Part shown: one piece after another, positions 51,269 through 58,650 of the stretch
Position numbering within the stretch: position 1 is the stretch's first letter
How the letters are laid out: every line of letters starts with the position of its first letter
Source: Povalibacter uvarum
GTDB lineage: Bacteria > Pseudomonadota > Gammaproteobacteria > Steroidobacterales > Steroidobacteraceae
NCBI RefSeq assembly: GCF_014202975.1
Contig: NZ_JACHHZ010000001.1
Coordinates: 1,240,001-1,304,000, forward strand
Length of the DNA stretch: 64,000 nt
Reading direction: 5' to 3'
Translations under genes and position numbers: made by a program
The notes under the pieces: model-generated
The model's input: only the letters and a program-made list of their open reading frames with translations
What the model was told of the DNA's origin: nothing
The model's database searches: none

Positions 51269-53710
51269 CTAGAAGTTGATTCCAAAGGTCGCACCATACG
51301 TACGCGGCGGGCTCGGAAAGCGCACGACGACGTTGGCGTTGCTCGCGACGGCGCTCCAATAGTACTCGTCGAGCGCGTTGCGGGACCAGAGCGTGAACGA
51401 CCAGCGATCGTCGACGCTGCGCAATCCGATGCTCGCGTTCACCGTTGCGTACGACGGGATCTTGTAGAGATCGATGTCTTCGAAGATGGTGTTCGACTCG
51501 GTCTGGTAGCGGCCGTTCAGGGTCATCTGCAGCGCCAAGCCGCTGGTCACAGGACGGTCGTAGATGAAGGAAAGGCTGCCCTGCCATTCCGGGCTGTAGA
51601 TGAACTCGGCGCCGTCGTAGTTCTGGGGCTGTCCCGCCGCGTTGGTCCCGACGTAGTCCTCGACTTCGGTCTGCAGCCACAGTACGGCGCCTGCTATCGT
51701 GAAGCCGTCGACGGGCTGCCACGTGAGATCGGCATCCACTCCGTACGCGTTCGATTCCGGCAAGTTGTCGAGTCGCGTCAATGCCGTGTAGATCGGATCC
51801 GCGAAGTAGGTGCTGATCTGTTTGTCTTCATAGTCATAGAAGAAGACGGACAGATTGGCCTGCACGGTCTGATTCGCCAACGTCGACTTGGTCCCGATCT
51901 CGTAGGCCGTGAGCAACTCCTGCCTCACGGGTGCATTCTGCCTCGCGAGATTCGCCGCATTGATGGGCGTCGTCCCCGCTTTCGCTCCGCGAGAAACAGA
52001 CGTGTACAGAAGTGTGCCGTCGACCGGCGCCCAGTCGAGCGCGACCCGCCAGGACACGTTGTCCTCGTCGAGCGTCGAAACGATCTCACCGAATGAACCG
52101 GCGACGGGATCGAACGTATTGCACTGCCCTTCCGTGATGGGCGCCGCAAACACGCCGTACGCCTGGAAGTACAGCGCACGGTTGACGACATTCACGTTGG
52201 GAAGCATGTTGCCGTTGAAGTCGCGCGAGCAGCCGCGGTACTCCTGCTTGTCCTCGGTGTAGCGAACGCCGGTGGTGAGCTTCAGCGCATCGGTCAGCCG
52301 CCAGTCCGCATTGGCGAAGACGCTCCAAGTCGTCGTTTCGATGTGACCTTCATCGACATACGTCCGGAAAGCCTGTGACAGCTGAGCCGACGTATAGCCG
52401 CAGCAGTTGAAGGGCGTCGCCAGCAGCGGCTGCCCGACTGTGCGAATGAGCGAGACATTGGCGTTCTGGCCCAGCAACGTCCGGTTGCTGTCGAGGATCT
52501 TGTCGTTGGCGTAATACGCGCCGACGAGCCAGTTCATGCGTTCGGTCTCGCCTTCAAGATGGAAGTCCTCGGCGAGCGATTCGATCTTGCCGACGGTGTT
52601 CTGCAGCAGGATCTCGTACGGCGCTCCGCTCCAGTCCGACAGCGCATTGCGTTCGAACTCGTTGTAGCTCGTCAGCGAGACCAGCTTCATGCTGTCCGTC
52701 AGCTCCTGGTCGAGCCGCAGCTTGACCGCGGTGAACGGATTGTCTTCGCGCAGCGGTCCGCTGAGCCCGAGTCCCGTACCGATATCCGAAGCTCGTCTCG
52801 ACTCCGGCGCCCAGTCCGCATCTGTCGCGTCGCTGGGCTGATTCGCAGCGATGTAGCTGACGAGGCCCGGCGCATTGAATGGGCTGCTGGCAGTTGCCGG
52901 CGTGAAGCCGATTCCCTGCCCTGCTACCGTGTCTGCTTCGTTCTTCCACCACGTCGCCGACAGATCGATGTGCGTGCTGTCGGTGGGCTGCATCGCCAGC
53001 GAGCCCCGCACGCCGTAGCGTTTGATTTCGCCAAGCGTCTCGTCACGGCTATTGCTCTCCTGCCATCCCTCGCCGCTCTGCTCGCCGCGCACAGCGATGC
53101 GCATCTGCACCCGCTCTGAAAGCGGCCCAGAGACGTATCCGCCGGCGTTGACGGTCTCGTAGTTGCCGACGTCCGCGGTAACACCCGCCTGAAATTCGGA
53201 CGTTGGCTTCGCGGTCACGAAGTTGATGAGTCCAGCGGTCGTGTTGCGACCGTACAGCGTGCCCTGCGGGCCCTTCAGTACCTCGACCCGCTCGAGATCC
53301 ATGAGCGGCCCGGTGTTCATGATCGGATACGCATACGCGACTTCGTCGACATACGTGCCGACAGTCGAGGTCGCGGAAAGATTGATGGTGTTGAATCCGA
53401 TGCCGCGCAGCGTGTACGTGGGCACGCCCTGATAACTCTGCGACACCGTGAAGCTCGGCACGACCGTCGTCAGGTCTTTGACATCATCGACACGCAGCGC
53501 CTCGAGTGCCGCGGCACCGAATGCCTGGATTGATAGCCCGACATCATTGATCGATTCCGCGCGACGCTGCGCAGTGACGATCACTTCCTCCAGACCACCC
53601 GTATTTTCGACCTCTTGAGCGTGGGCAGTCACGATGCCGCCGATTGCAGCGACACAGGCCAGTGGCACTGCCAGTGACACAGCGGTCGATGAGAATCTCT
53701 TTGAAACCAT
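51269..53710 (-). CDS. TonB-dependent outer-membrane receptor
   Basis: An 813-residue receptor with signal peptide (cleavage after AHAQ). A TonB-box-like EEVIVTAQRRAES is followed by the plug domain (LTTVVPSFTVSQSYQGVPTYTLRGIG, LMDLERVEVLKGPQGTLYGRNTTAGLINF) and a beta-barrel ending in the aromatic RTYGATFGINF. This is the sphingomonad/steroid-degrader type that takes up hydrophobic organic compounds. Its start has a G-run before ATG at 53710. It is followed directly by the acyl-CoA ligase. Confidence 0.95.
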   Translation of the reverse strand: MVSKRFSSTAVSLAVPLACVAAIGGIVTAHAQEVENTGGLEEVIVTAQRRAESINDVGLSIQAFGAAALEALRVDDVKDLTTVVPSFTVSQSYQGVPTYTLRGIGFNTINLSATSTVGTYVDEVAYAYPIMNTGPLMDLERVEVLKGPQGTLYGRNTTAGLINFVTAKPTSEFQAGVTADVGNYETVNAGGYVSGPLSERVQMRIAVRGEQSGEGWQESNSRDETLGEIKRYGVRGSLAMQPTDSTHIDLSATWWKNEADTVAGQGIGFTPATASSPFNAPGLVSYIAANQPSDATDADWAPESRRASDIGTGLGLSGPLREDNPFTAVKLRLDQELTDSMKLVSLTSYNEFERNALSDWSGAPYEILLQNTVGKIESLAEDFHLEGETERMNWLVGAYYANDKILDSNRTLLGQNANVSLIRTVGQPLLATPFNCCGYTSAQLSQAFRTYVDEGHIETTTWSVFANADWRLTDALKLTTGVRYTEDKQEYRGCSRDFNGNMLPNVNVVNRALYFQAYGVFAAPITEGQCNTFDPVAGSFGEIVSTLDEDNVSWRVALDWAPVDGTLLYTSVSRGAKAGTTPINAANLARQNAPVRQELLTAYEIGTKSTLANQTVQANLSVFFYDYEDKQISTYFADPIYTALTRLDNLPESNAYGVDADLTWQPVDGFTIAGAVLWLQTEVEDYVGTNAAGQPQNYDGAEFIYSPEWQGSLSFIYDRPVTSGLALQMTLNGRYQTESNTIFEDIDLYKIPSYATVNASIGLRSVDDRWSFTLWSRNALDEYYWSAVASNANVVVRFPSPPRTYGATFGINF

Positions 53711-53842
53711 GTTCCCCCCCAGGAAGTGCGTCGTCCGATGATCGAGGCGGACCTGGGCTCTGACCGGGTCAGTGCCGGCAAGCCCTTGTTTTGTGAGTAT
53801 CCGTTTGCACGATTGCACAGCCCGAGTCGGGCTGAATAGCTG

Positions 53843-54745
53843 TTAGTTCTGATAGTGCCGCGTCGCTCCCGTAGGCAGATCGCCTGAAGCGCCGGGACCC
53901 CGGTAGAGATGGTTGGCGGGCAATCCCATTCGCCGGCTCGCCAGCGTCGGTGGGAAGTTGGGGATCGGCAGCCGCTCCAGCGCGGCGCCCAGATTCTTCA
54001 ACAGGCTCCGCTCCCATCGCCGCAGCTTCCATGCCGCGCCGTGCAGCGCCAGGCGCTCCCTCAGCCATTCAGGCAGGAGATCGACGCCAGCGCGCAGCAT
54101 CATCGATTGGAGCGGCCGCAGGAACCATGGCACGGCCGGAGTCCGCTTCACGATACCCAGGAACTGTTGAACGATCGGATGCGCCTCGAGATGCGGCTGC
54201 AACTTCTCGAACAGCTGGCGCTGCTCAGCCTGCGATTGCGGCGCCCCATGGGCGAGAAACAGCCTGGCCGAGGCAACGGACTCCTTGTAGAAGCGGTCTC
54301 GCTGTACGTCCGTCAGTGGCCGGCAATACGCCGCATACGCCTCCATGAAACCGTAGCTCACCGTGCACTGCACCCAGTCCAGAAGTTCTGGATCGTTCGC
54401 CCGGTACGGTGTCCCTTTCGGTGTTTTCCCTTCGACGCGCGCATGCATGGCAACGACTCCACGGATGAGCTTCTCCGCCACCTCGACGGGCGCGTAAACG
54501 CTCACGTGTGCCATGAGCCCCGTCCGCTCCATGCGGGTCAGCGGATCTGTCGGGAATATCGAGTGCTCCCAGACACCCGTGCGCACCCGCTCCTCCGCCA
54601 GCTCCAGCAATACGGCGGTAATCCCGCCAACGAAGAGCGCGACGGGATTCTTGAAGACGTGCCAGTGCAGCGAGTCCTGGCTGTACAGGGCCGGCGCGCC
54701 CTGGGGGTGCAGGAAATCCACTTTGGGCAAGGGGCGTTTGGACAT
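53843..54745 (-). CDS. MpaB/Lcp-family (DUF2236) oxygenase
   Basis: A 300-residue protein of the DUF2236 family, which includes the fungal MpaB oxygenase and the bacterial latex-clearing protein Lcp. Visible features are HVFKNPVALFVGGITAVLLELAEERVR, WEHSIFPTDPLTRMERT, and MHARVEGKTPKGTPYRANDPELLDWVQ. The R-x3-T signature (Arg71, Thr75) and His101 lie about where Lcp places its conserved Arg/Thr and haem-ligand His, as I recall the Lcp structure. No signal peptide is seen, unlike secreted Lcp. It lies 132 bases before the TonB receptor start and divergent from the LuxR gene. Confidence 0.85.
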   Translation of the reverse strand: MSKRPLPKVDFLHPQGAPALYSQDSLHWHVFKNPVALFVGGITAVLLELAEERVRTGVWEHSIFPTDPLTRMERTGLMAHVSVYAPVEVAEKLIRGVVAMHARVEGKTPKGTPYRANDPELLDWVQCTVSYGFMEAYAAYCRPLTDVQRDRFYKESVASARLFLAHGAPQSQAEQRQLFEKLQPHLEAHPIVQQFLGIVKRTPAVPWFLRPLQSMMLRAGVDLLPEWLRERLALHGAAWKLRRWERSLLKNLGAALERLPIPNFPPTLASRRMGLPANHLYRGPGASGDLPTGATRHYQN

Positions 54746-54853
54746 GGCTTCTCGCGCTGCTTCTCGTCGTGGAGCCATCCTTTGCGCCCCCACCGGCCCT
54801 TGCAAGCTATCGGATCAGATAGGGGTAGGGATTTTCAGCGACCCGCCTGGAAT

Positions 54854-54869
54854 TCGTCCGAACGGACGA
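54854..54869. promoter_or_regulatory. dyad operator candidate between mpaB and luxR genes
   Basis: TCGTCCG and CGGACGA are exact inverted arms around a 2-base centre. It lies 109 bases before the MpaB-family gene and 117 before the LuxR-type gene, the expected place for a shared regulator site. The rest of the 54746-54985 gap shows only a minor repeated CTGACTGTTAGGCTGACC. Confidence 0.5.
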
Positions 54870-54985
54870 CGTTCCGCCCGGCCTGACTGTTAGGCTGACC
54901 TTCAATATAGAGAGACTCCGCCAGGTGCACAGCCGGGCCGGGGGTCCGACCCAGTTTGGGACTGCATCGCGTCGGGGGACGTGCA

Positions 54986-55735
54986 ATGAGCGCGCTGCCA
55001 CAAAGCTCGTGCGAGCTGGGAATCATCGAGATCGCACAGGAGATCACTGCCATAGGCAGAACGATCGGCCTGCCCATGATTGCGACATGTGCCGACATCA
55101 GCAGCGCACGACCCGTGACCATCGGCGACAACACGCCCGTCGCCACGCTGTTCGAGTTTGCCAACGATGCGCATGAGTACTGGCTGCAGAGCGACCTCGC
55201 GCTCGGGAACGCCATCATCACGATCATTCGCTGGACCGCCGAGCCGTTCTACTACGATCGCGGCACTATCGGCGGCTGGCGACCCTTGCGCATTGCCCCG
55301 GAGCTCGAGCGCGAAAAGGACCGGATGACGCTGAGCATTCGCGGCGCGATCGTCGCCCCCATTCATCTGCCGGGAGGCGTCGTCGGCGGCGTCGTGTGGG
55401 CGACAGACGAACCTCATGGCCGGGTACCCGACATCTTCGACAAGCACGCGGCAAGACTGCATGTACTTGCGTTGCGGTTCATATCGGCTTGCAACGCTGC
55501 GATGTACGGTGAACCCAGCATCCGTTCCTACCGGCTGACGCGACGCGAAGTTCAGTGCCTGAAGCTCGCTGCCGCGGGCAAGACCGACGAGGAAATCTCG
55601 ATCATCCTGGATGTCTCCATCCCGACGGTGCGGTTCCATCTCAAGAAAGCCGGCTGCAAGCTCGGCGAGAATGGCCGCATGCGCATCGTTCATCACGCAG
55701 CGGCCCTCGGCTTCGTCAGCATGCGGCTGCAGTAG
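54986..55735 (+). CDS. LuxR-type transcriptional regulator
   Basis: A 249-residue regulator with an N-terminal sensing domain of about 180 residues (no clear acyl-homoserine-lactone signature) and a C-terminal GerE helix-turn-helix: RLTRREVQCLKLAAAGKTDEEISIILDVSIPTVRFHLKKAG. The start at 54986 has GGGGGAC upstream. It lies divergent from the MpaB-family gene and 149 bases ahead of the molybdo-hydroxylase genes, so it likely controls both arms of the locus. Confidence 0.9.
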   Translation: MSALPQSSCELGIIEIAQEITAIGRTIGLPMIATCADISSARPVTIGDNTPVATLFEFANDAHEYWLQSDLALGNAIITIIRWTAEPFYYDRGTIGGWRPLRIAPELEREKDRMTLSIRGAIVAPIHLPGGVVGGVVWATDEPHGRVPDIFDKHAARLHVLALRFISACNAAMYGEPSIRSYRLTRREVQCLKLAAAGKTDEEISIILDVSIPTVRFHLKKAGCKLGENGRMRIVHHAAALGFVSMRLQ

Positions 55736-55884
55736 TCGGCGCGTTCGACCAAAGCATTCTATTCGTGTCGCTGTTACCACGGTCGCACCTTCCGGACGCG
55801 ACGCACAGCTGTTGATCTTGATAGCAGTCAGAGCGCTGATGTGTCGCTAGGATCCGGCCCGCGCGATGGGATTCCGGAGGGCTC

Positions 55885-58101
55885 ATGGCAGGACGCTCGG
55901 ATCGAACCGCAGTCACGACCGACGACGAGAGCGTCGCGACGATAACAAGCCCCAGCCGACGGTCGTTTCTTCAATACTCGCTGGCGGGCTCCGCAACACT
56001 GGTGATGGGCAGCACCTTCGTTGGCGACGAAGCCGCTGCTTCGATCTCGTTGCCGGAACTCGGTGAGATTCTCGACTTCCCCGACGTGATCGCGCTTGCC
56101 GAGGCTCCTTACGCCAGCAATCTCCTGCTCGAAATCACCACAGGCAACCGCGTGCGCTTCGAGCTGCCCCGGCTCGACAAGGGCCAGGGAATCGCCACGG
56201 CGTTCGCGATGCTGATCGCGGACGAACTCGATTCCGACTACGAGCGTACCGACGTCACACTGAGCGATCGTCGCGCGGATCGCCCTTTCTCCATCACCGG
56301 TAACTCGGCCGCAATCCGTGCGCTGTGGGACCCCGTCCGCAGTCTCTGTGCCCATGCGCGAGCACGCCTCGTGACGGCAGCAGCGCTCCGCTGGAGTGTC
56401 AGAGCAAGCAGCCTGCGAACATCGCAATCAAGCGTCATCGCGACCGACGGCCGCATCGCGACGTACGGCGAACTCAGTGCGGAAGCTGCGCGAGTAGCGA
56501 TTCCGCTGATCCCGGTCACGCCGAAGCCCGTCAGCCAGTACAAAATCGTCGGCACGAAGCGGGCACGCAAGAACGCTCGCGCGATCGTTACAGGCACGGA
56601 AAAGTACACGCTGGACACCAGTGTCGCGGGTGCGATGCCAACGGTCGTTGCGCGAGCGCCGGACATCGGTGGATCTGTGCTCTCCTGGAATGGTGCTGTC
56701 GCTGCCTCCATGCCAGGTGTCATCGGCATCGTACCGATTCCAAACGGTATTGCCGTCACGGCACAAACGTTCAAACAGGCATTCGATGCGCGCGATGCGC
56801 TTCAGATCAGCTGGCGCCCTGGACCAGTTCGCGGCCAGTCCGACGCGGGCATGCGCAACACACTACGGCAGATCAACACGCCTCTGACGCCAGTACTGCC
56901 GCTCGTCGGCTCACTCAGCGCGACGTTCGAGTTTCCGTATCTCGCCCACGCAATGATGGAAGTGATGTCGGCGGTCGCCGATGTGCGCGATCAGTCCGCG
57001 GAGATCTGGTACGCGTCGCAGTCACCGAACTTTGTCGCTGCACAGGTCGCTCAGTCGACTGGCATCCCCGCATCCAAAGTGAAGATCCACATTCCCTTCG
57101 CGGGCGGATCTTTCGGGCGGCGCTTGTTCGGCGAAGCGGCTGTCGAAGCCGCACTCGTCTCGAAGGCGTTGCGCATGCCGGTGAAGCTGATGTGGACGCG
57201 CAACGATGACATGCGACACGGCCGCTTCCGCCCGCTATCCCGTTGCGACATCCGTGCATCCTGGCTCGCCGGCGCGACGCTTTCGTACGAACACCACATC
57301 GCGGCCGCACGCAACGACTTCAGGCATGGCCTCGGCGACGCCCTGACTGCCGCCGGCGTCAACGTCGTTCCGGACCTGTTCAACCAGGTCGGCTTCATCA
57401 CGATGATCTCATTGCCCTATCGCTTCGGGAACACGAGCAGCAAGCTCGTCGAGAAGGAACTCGGTGTTCCTACCGCCAGCTGGCGCTCCGTGTACTCGGG
57501 CGTCATGACGGTCGCCAATGAAATCTTCATCGATGAGATGGCGCGCATCCGACGATACGATGAAGTCGACTTCCGCCTGCGCCATCTGGACTCAGCGGCT
57601 GCGGAGCGTTGCCTGCGGTATGTCGCTGCTGCAGGTGCGTGGGGACGCACGATGCCGCGCGGACAGGCACAGGGCGTCGCCGTCCACGCGGAGTATCGCT
57701 CGGCAGTCGCATACCTCGTTGAGATCGACACCACAGGCCCGGAGCCGCGCCTGCTGAAGGCGTACTGCGCCGTCGACGTTGGTGTCCCAGTCAACGTCAG
57801 CGGACTGCAGGCGCAGATGCAAGGGTCATTGATCGACGGGTGGTCGGTGATGTTTCGGGCCGGCAATCACGTCGACGATGGCCGGATTCGCGAAGGCAGT
57901 TTCGGCGATTTCCACTGGGCGCGCATGCGTCACGCGCCCGTCACGACACAAGTACACGTATTCCCCGCTGAAGGCAGCAACGCGGAACCCGGTGGCGCCG
58001 GCGAGCTAGGTATCACGGCTGCCGCCGCCGCATGCGTGAACGCGTATGCGCGTGCGACGAAAACACAGCCACGCCGGTTTCCGGTCCAGGAGTACGACTG
58101 A
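55885..58101 (+). CDS. Tat-exported molybdenum hydroxylase, large subunit (IorB/Oxi-like)
   Basis: A 738-residue xanthine-oxidase-family large subunit similar to the isoquinoline 1-oxidoreductase beta type. A twin-arginine signal (SPSRRSFLQ, residues 22-30) indicates periplasmic location. Mo-cofactor segments are IPFAGGSFGRRLFGEAAVEAALVS and the C-terminal EPGGAGELGITAAAAA with the catalytic Glu at about 707. It oxidises aldehydes or N-heterocycles using water. Related OxiAB enzymes oxidise the aldehydes made by rubber cleavage in Streptomyces. It overlaps the small-subunit gene. Confidence 0.92.
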   Translation: MAGRSDRTAVTTDDESVATITSPSRRSFLQYSLAGSATLVMGSTFVGDEAAASISLPELGEILDFPDVIALAEAPYASNLLLEITTGNRVRFELPRLDKGQGIATAFAMLIADELDSDYERTDVTLSDRRADRPFSITGNSAAIRALWDPVRSLCAHARARLVTAAALRWSVRASSLRTSQSSVIATDGRIATYGELSAEAARVAIPLIPVTPKPVSQYKIVGTKRARKNARAIVTGTEKYTLDTSVAGAMPTVVARAPDIGGSVLSWNGAVAASMPGVIGIVPIPNGIAVTAQTFKQAFDARDALQISWRPGPVRGQSDAGMRNTLRQINTPLTPVLPLVGSLSATFEFPYLAHAMMEVMSAVADVRDQSAEIWYASQSPNFVAAQVAQSTGIPASKVKIHIPFAGGSFGRRLFGEAAVEAALVSKALRMPVKLMWTRNDDMRHGRFRPLSRCDIRASWLAGATLSYEHHIAAARNDFRHGLGDALTAAGVNVVPDLFNQVGFITMISLPYRFGNTSSKLVEKELGVPTASWRSVYSGVMTVANEIFIDEMARIRRYDEVDFRLRHLDSAAAERCLRYVAAAGAWGRTMPRGQAQGVAVHAEYRSAVAYLVEIDTTGPEPRLLKAYCAVDVGVPVNVSGLQAQMQGSLIDGWSVMFRAGNHVDDGRIREGSFGDFHWARMRHAPVTTQVHVFPAEGSNAEPGGAGELGITAAAAACVNAYARATKTQPRRFPVQEYD

Positions 58102-58571
58102 TGCCCCAGTACGTGTTGAAGGTGAACGGCGACGAGCATGTCATCGACGCACCTAACGACATGCCGCTCCTGTACGTGCTGCGTGACCGCCTTGGAATCA
58201 CAGGGCCGAAGTACGGTTGCGGTGTCGGCATCTGCGGCGCCTGCACGAGCCATGTAGGCAACAGTGTCGCCCGGCCCTGCATCGTTCGCATCGACAGCGT
58301 CGGCGCGCAGGAAGTCACCACCATCGAAGGACTCGCAACGGGTGACGTGCTCCATCCAGTCCAGCAGGCATGGATCGATGAGGATGTCGCGCAATGCGGC
58401 TTCTGTCAGCCCGGCCAGATCATGACGGCTGTCGCCCTGCTCGCGCAGATCGCGAATCCGACGGATGCGGACATCGACGCCGCCATGTCCGAGAACGTCT
58501 GCCGCTGCGGCACTTATGTGCGCATCCGGGCCGCGATCAAGCGTGCCGCGGCAGCACTGCAGCAAGCGTGA
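58101..58571 (+). CDS. 2Fe-2S subunit of the molybdenum hydroxylase (IorA/Oxi-like)
   Basis: A 156-residue electron-transfer subunit with two 2Fe-2S clusters. The plant-type cluster is GCGVGICGACTSH plus a fourth Cys in RPC. The helical-domain cluster is CGFCQPGQ plus CRCG. It has no signal peptide, so it is presumably exported by hitch-hiking on the Tat-targeted large subunit. Its ATG shares an A with the large-subunit stop (TGATG). The usual gene order of this family is small then large; here it is large then small. Confidence 0.95.
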   Translation: MPQYVLKVNGDEHVIDAPNDMPLLYVLRDRLGITGPKYGCGVGICGACTSHVGNSVARPCIVRIDSVGAQEVTTIEGLATGDVLHPVQQAWIDEDVAQCGFCQPGQIMTAVALLAQIANPTDADIDAAMSENVCRCGTYVRIRAAIKRAAAALQQA

Positions 58572-58650
58572 GCGCGAGCTTCGCGATCCGCACCGTTTCG
58601 AACAACAACAACAATGTTTCATCACCAAAGCACAACCAAGGGGGTATCAG

